From assembly GCA_009731375.1 (NCBI GenBank), contig BJOX01000278.1:422497-484218 (forward strand): a stretch of 61,722 nt of DNA, written 5' to 3'. Source of the stretch: Paulinella micropora. Lineage: Eukaryota; Cercozoa; Imbricatea; Euglyphida. A program made the translations under genes and the position numbers. Every line of letters starts with the position of its first letter. Within the stretch, counting starts at the first letter, position 1. Below the pieces are notes generated by a model. That model was not told the origin of the DNA. It did no database searches and saw nothing but the letters and a program-made list of their open reading frames with translations. This document shows positions 56,430 to 61,722 of the stretch, in pieces.

Positions 56430-57480
56430 AACTTTGAGCTCTAGAGTCCTATAGTACAGTGAGACATGCTCTGGCGGTCCCGAGTCGGCCGGGGATGATT
56501 AGACATCTACTTGTCTTTAAGTGGGTTTAAGGCCGTTATGCATGCACCATCATGCCACTGGTTTAATTGCTGTAATTAAATTTACAACAACAACAACAAC
56601 AACAAGAAGAAGAAGAAGAAGAAGAAGAAGAAGAAGAACAACAACAGCAACAACAACGACAACAACAACAACAACAACAACAACAACTGCCTGACCCAGT
56701 TAGCGTGCTAGGGGGTGCTCCCTCTCTCGCCGTCTTCTCTTCCTTTGGCCAGATGATTGGGCTTTTTCTCCCTTTCTCCCCTGACTCTCTTGCACGGGTT
56801 CTTAGTCCTAGGTCCACAAGTCGGGCCTATGGCAAATTTATGGCCAGTGCAGGTTACCTTGTGGCCATGGGGCGGGCGTCCACCACTTGTGCGTATGCTA
56901 GGCTATGCTACTTTGTGTCGCTTTCTCTGGCTCTGAAGGTATTCTTTACAGTTCTTTCCTTCGGCCTCCAGCGCATGTGACTATTTGCTGGTGTTTGCCT
57001 ACCCCATACTATGTTCTTAGTATCGCGCGTGAGCATACCATTTTTTGCTCGGACACTGCTCTCTGGCATGGTCTTGGCGAGTCTCTACTTCTCCTTCCTC
57101 TCCCTTCTCTGTCTTCCTCTTCTCCCTCTTGGTAGGCTAGTTCTCCTCGCTCTTGTCTGCCTCTCTCACTACTTTTCCTCCTCTCCCTCCCCTGTTGTTG
57201 ACCACTATAGTGCACGTCCTCTGGCTCCCTTTTCCTCTATCCATATTTTTTGTTTTTGAGCCTCTGGATCATATAGTGCAGTGAGCAAGCTCTAGCGTCT
57301 CGAATCGGCACGAGATGACTAGATTATTTTCTGGAAGTGGCGTATATCTGGGGGTATACACATACGAGTCGAAAGCCACACACCAATTTGCCACTGGTTT
57401 AGTTAATATTGTTTTTAACATTAATTAGATTGCTCTGCAACTGTTGTATTATTATCATTAAATTTTACAACAACAACAAC
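56430..57480 (+). mobile_element. CAA-tailed retroposon copies (plus strand)
   Basis: A consensus end, GAGC..T.TAGAG..TATAGT.CA.TGAG..GCTCTGGCG..CCGGGGATGA.TAGA..ACTGGTTTA..TTAATTAAATT followed by (CAA)n, occurs at about 56435-56600 and 57250-57480. The longer copy 56700-57480 has a 5' T/C-rich segment (CTCTTCTCCCTCTTGG.., CACTATAGTGCACG) shared with 59050-59345. The tail of AAC triplets and truncated 5' ends suggest a SINE or LINE 3' end. Confidence 0.7.
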
Positions 57481-57599
57481 ACCAACTTGCCACTGGTTTA
57501 GTTAATATTGTTTTTAATATTAAACTATAGTAAAATAAGGTGCCACTCACATCCCCGGCCGTTGGGACACCAGAGCTAATTAATTGAGCTAAGGACTTC

Positions 57600-57909
57600 A
57601 GCTCAAAAACAAATAATGTAGAAAGAGGAAAAGGAGCTAAAACGATGTTGTTGTTGTTGTTGTTGTTGAATTTAATTAAAGTAAGTATATCAATGGGGCC
57701 TTTGAGTGCCACTTAAAGACAAGTAATAAATGTTGTTGTTGTTGTTGTTGTTCTTGCTGTTGTTGGTTGTTGTTGTTGTTGTTGTTGTTGTTCTTGTTCT
57801 TGTTAAATTTAATTAAAGTAACTAAATCAATGGCATGATGAGGCATGGGTAACGGCCTTCGAGCTCCACTGAAAGACAAGTAATAAATGTCTAATCATCC
57901 CCAGCCGAC

Positions 57910-57961
<52 letters not shown>

Positions 57962-58129
57962 AAATTTAATTAAAGCAACTAAATCAATGGCATGATGGTG
58001 CATGGCTAACGGCCTTCGAGTGCCACTTAAAGACAAATTATAAATGTTGTTGTTGTTGTTGTTGTTGTTCAATTTAATAATAATAACAAATTTAAACAAA
58101 CTGATTAATGCAAGATGGTGTGTGGCTAC

Positions 58130-58180
<51 letters not shown>

Positions 58181-58700
58181 AAATTTAATTACAGTAATTG
58201 AACAAATGACATGATGGTGCATGGATAACGGCCTTTAAACCCACTTAAAGACAAGTTGATGTTGTTGTTGTTGTTGTTGTTGTTCAATTTAATTAAAGTA
58301 ATTAAACCAATGGCATGATGGTGCATGGTTAACGGCCTTCAGTTGTTTTTGTTGTTGTTGTTGTTGTTGTTGTTGTTCTTGTTCTAATTACAGTAATTAA
58401 ACCAATGGCATAATGTTGTTGTTTTTGTTGTTGTTGTTTTTGTTTTGTTGTTGTTGTTGTTGTAAAATTTAATGATAATAATACAACAGTTGCACAACAA
58501 TCTAATTAATATTAATAATAATATTAACTAAATCAGTGGCAAGTTGGTGTGTGGCTTTCGGCTCGTATGTGTACCCCCAGATATACGCCACTTCCAGATA
58601 ATAATCTCGTCATCCCGTGCCGATTCGAGATGCCAGAGCTTGCTCACTGCACTATATGATCCAGAGGCTCAAAAACAATAAATATAGATAGAGGAAAAGG
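57600..58700 (-). mobile_element. Cluster of short 3'-end fragments of the same family (minus strand)
   Basis: Fragments AAATTTAATTAAAG..CAATGGCATGATG.TGCATGG.TAACGGCCTTCGAGTGCCACTTAAAGACAAGT recur at about 57667-57725, 57806-57905, 57961-58045, 58180-58258, 58285-58340 and 58385-58412, each followed or preceded by (GTT)n. A longer copy is at 58470-58700. The repeated pairing of fragment and GTT tract looks like tandem duplication of one truncated insertion rather than independent landings. Confidence 0.7.
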
Positions 58701-58703
58701 GAG

Positions 58704-58760
<57 letters not shown>

Positions 58761-58936
58761 TTGTTGTAAAATTTAATGATAATAATACAGCAGTTGTAGA
58801 GCAATCTAATTTGGTCGACAGCCACACTCCAAATAGTTATTGATTATTAATTAAATTGAACGACAACAATAACAACAACAAAAACAACAACAACAACAAC
58901 AACAACAACACCACCACCACCACCACCACCACCACC

Positions 58937-58968
<32 letters not shown>

Positions 58969-59006
58969 AATCTCGCAATTGATTTAGTTAACTATGAATT
59001 AAATTC

Positions 59007-59040
<34 letters not shown>

Positions 59041-59349
59041 GCAACAACAAAGTCCTGTTTCTATGGTTCTAGCTTGCTGTCTTCGCTGACTTTCCTCTTC
59101 TCCCTCTCTTGTTGTTGTTCTACTATAGTGCACGATCTTTTGCTCTTTTCGTTCCTTCTCTTTTTTGTTTCTGAGCTCTAAAGTTCTACAGTTCATTGAG
59201 CATGCTCTCATGTCCCGACGACTGGGAATAACAAGACATTAATTTTAGTCTTGGAGTGGCAGTTATTATTTGAGGCCGTTTGCCACACACACCATCTTGT
59301 CATTGGTTTGCCATTGGTTTAATAGTGTATAATTAAATTCAACAACAAG

Positions 59350-59391
<42 letters not shown>

Positions 59392-59409
59392 AACAACAAC
59401 AGTAACAAT

Positions 59410-59450
<41 letters not shown>

Positions 59451-59546
59451 CTACAACTACTACTACTACAACTACAACAACAACAACAACAACAACAACA
59501 ACACCTCTGAAGGTATCAAGACCGCTCTTCCGTTCGGCCTCCAGCT

Positions 59547-59586
<40 letters not shown>

Positions 59587-60069
59587 GAGGACCCAGGATT
59601 GAGTTTCGAAACTCGAAACTGAGGGGTTTGATTTCCCTCAGTTTCGAAACTAATGTTTTTGGGTGCATAAAAAAAAAAAAAAAAAAAAAGAAATAATAAT
59701 TGAAAAAATGATAACTCTCAGCATCTAACGTGTTGCTCGGACTGTTTTCTCATCAGCCACGGCGAGTTTCTACTCCTCCTTCATCTTCCTTCTTTGTTCC
59801 TCTCCTTCCTTTCTTGCTGGCTAGCTCTGCTGATCTCTTTGCCATTGTTCCTCCTCTCCCCTCTTGTTGTCTCTATTGCTCTTTCCTTCTTTCTCGATTA
59901 TTGTTTTTAAGCCTTAGATTTATTTAGTACAATGAATAAGCTCTGGCGTCCCGACGGCCGGGGATGACAGAACGAAAGTCTTGAAGTGGCAGTAATTATT
60001 GTTGGTCGTTAGCCACACACAATCTTATCATAGGTTTACGTTATTGAATTCAACAACAACAACATCACC

Positions 60070-60103
<34 letters not shown>

Positions 60104-60300
60104 GGAGCAGCAGCAGCAGCAGCAACAACAACAATTATTGTTTATTAATTGAATTCAACACAACAACAACAACAACAACTGTCATTGCGTTGAAGAACAG
60201 CAACAACAACAACAACAACAAGATTGATAATGAATTAAGGGGAATAGAACAAGTTGGCCGATAGCCACAATCCAACTAGCCATTGCCTATTAATTAAATC
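58701..60300 (+). mobile_element. Further CAA-tailed copies and (CAA)n/(ACC)n tracts
   Basis: Copies at about 59050-59345 and 59730-60060, with short 3' ends near 58850, 58985, 60145 and 60275, all ending (T)TAAATT(C)AACAAC. (GTT)n 58704-58765, (ACC)n 58910-58950, (CT)n 59556-59583. Confidence 0.65.
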
Positions 60301-60322
60301 GACGACGACGACGACGACGACG

Positions 60323-60373
<51 letters not shown>

Positions 60374-60433
60374 GCAACAGCAGCAGCAGCAACAACAACA
60401 ACAACAACAACAACATCATTATTAGTTCAATTC

Positions 60434-60470
<37 letters not shown>

Positions 60471-60497
60471 TGCTATTAGTAAGTCCTTTATTTATTC

Positions 60498-60529
<32 letters not shown>

Positions 60530-61511
60530 CAACATCAACAACATTAACAACAACATCAACAACAACAACAGCAACAGCAGCAATAGCAACAACAACAACA
60601 ACAACGACAACATCAACAACAACAACAATAACAACAACAACAACAAACAAGCAACAAACAAACAACAAACACACAACAACGACGACGATAACGATAACGA
60701 CGACGATGACGACGACGACAACAACAACAACAACAACAACAATAACAACATCAACAAACAAATAAACAAACAAACAAGCAAACAACAGCAGCAACAACGA
60801 CGACGACAACAACGACAACGACAACAACAACAACAACAACAACAACAAAAACAACAGCGATAACAACAACAACAACAACAACAAAAGATCAACAAAAGCA
60901 ACAACAACAACAACAACAACAACAGCAACAACATCATTTTAATCACTTTGTTTAAATTTTATTATTATAATTAAATTGAACAACATGAAGAACATCAACA
61001 ATAAAGCAACAACAATAACAACAACAACAACAACAACAACAACAATAACAACAACAATAACAACAACATCAACAACATCAACAACCGCAACCGCAACAAC
61101 AACAACAACAACAACAACAGCAACAACAACATCAACAACATCAGCAACAATAACAACAACAACAACATCAACAGCAACAGCAGCATCAACAAAAACAACA
61201 AATAACAGCATCAATAACAATAACATCATCATCATCATCCTCGTCATCATCATCAACAACAACAAAAACGGCAACATCAACAACAACAACAACAATGACA
61301 ACAACACAATGACAACAATGACACCAACAACAACAACGACAACGACAACAACGACAACAACAGCAACAATGCAACAATAACAATAACAACAACAATAACA
61401 ACAACAACAACAACAACAACAACAAGAACAACAACAACAAACAACAACAGCAACAACAACAGCAACAACAACAACAACAGCAACAACAACAGCAACAACA
61501 ACAACAACAGC

Positions 61512-61549
<38 letters not shown>

Positions 61550-61606
61550 AAACAAAAACAACAACAGCAACAACTAGTACTACTGTTACTACTACTACTG
61601 CGACTG

Positions 61607-61684
<78 letters not shown>

Positions 61685-61685
61685 T

Positions 61686-61722
<37 letters not shown>
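60301..61722. repeat. (AAC)n-dominated block ending in (ACT)n
   Basis: (ACG)n and (CAA)n with CAG, ATC and GAC variants up to 61573, then (ACT)n to the window end. Only short unique islands remain (60410-60490, 60935-60995). No genes. Confidence 0.95.

Overview
The window looks like a scaffold from an animal nuclear genome, probably an invertebrate. It has intron-bearing genes with phase-0 exons, a tRNA-derived SINE, a LINE, a complete Ty3/Gypsy (Metaviridae-type) LTR retrotransposon, and an extreme load of di-, tri- and tetranucleotide repeats. The species cannot be named from the sequence. N gaps lie at 1073-1136, 3988-4168, 8421-9083, 13403-13446, 13809-13904, 15213-15222, 16593-16963, 18537-18546, 22901-23438, 28012-28154, 43431-43440, 49691-49797, 50485-50494, 53038-53047 and 53651-53660. 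Many abut long C, G or T runs. Most long open frames in the repeat zones are translated microsatellites and are not listed as genes.

Region by region. 1-1072: open reading frame of a minus-strand LINE (endonuclease domain and linker), cut by the window edge and a gap. 1137-8000: microsatellites and two degenerate minisatellites. 8052-8302: a foldback element. 9084-9430: SINE. 9566-16550: a plus-strand gene resembling the calcium- and integrin-binding (CIB) EF-hand family. Its exons are spread among repeats, and two of them (the EF-hand exon and the terminal exon) exist as arrays of decayed tandem copies. 17337-17759: an unidentified ORF. 20001-27860: remains of an old minus-strand Ty3-like gag, with a very GC-rich block of about 5.9 kb (21675-27588) placed inside it. 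That block carries tightly packed, intron-poor, virus-like genes on both strands, with two tandem arrays of about 35 bp and poly(A) signals. 28155-39654: a younger plus-strand Ty3-like element (28838-39509, LTRs 238 bp, 4-bp target duplication TTAC) inserted into the LTR of the same old minus-strand relative. 39655-44900: repeats, a GATA-bearing minisatellite and dispersed repeat copies. 45001-47570: a minus-strand gene of unknown identity with four in-phase exons, poly-serine expansions from microsatellites, and more decayed tandem exon copies. 48213-48510: second SINE copy. 49640-56210: a diverged inverted repeat of about 6.5 kb built mainly of (TATG)n on the left and (CATA)n on the right, around an AT-rich centre with a smaller foldback. 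56430-61722: fragments of a CAA-tailed retroposon family and long (AAC)n/(ACT)n.

How it fits together. The active-looking machinery is the Ty3-like element: Gag, an aspartic-protease ORF, and RT-RNase H-integrase. Around it is a nested history: an old relative integrated first, then a GC-rich DNA of viral type entered its gag, and a younger element entered its LTR; the order of these last two events is not known. The main surprises are the GC-rich block and the repeated pattern of single host exons duplicated in tandem and decaying between microsatellites.
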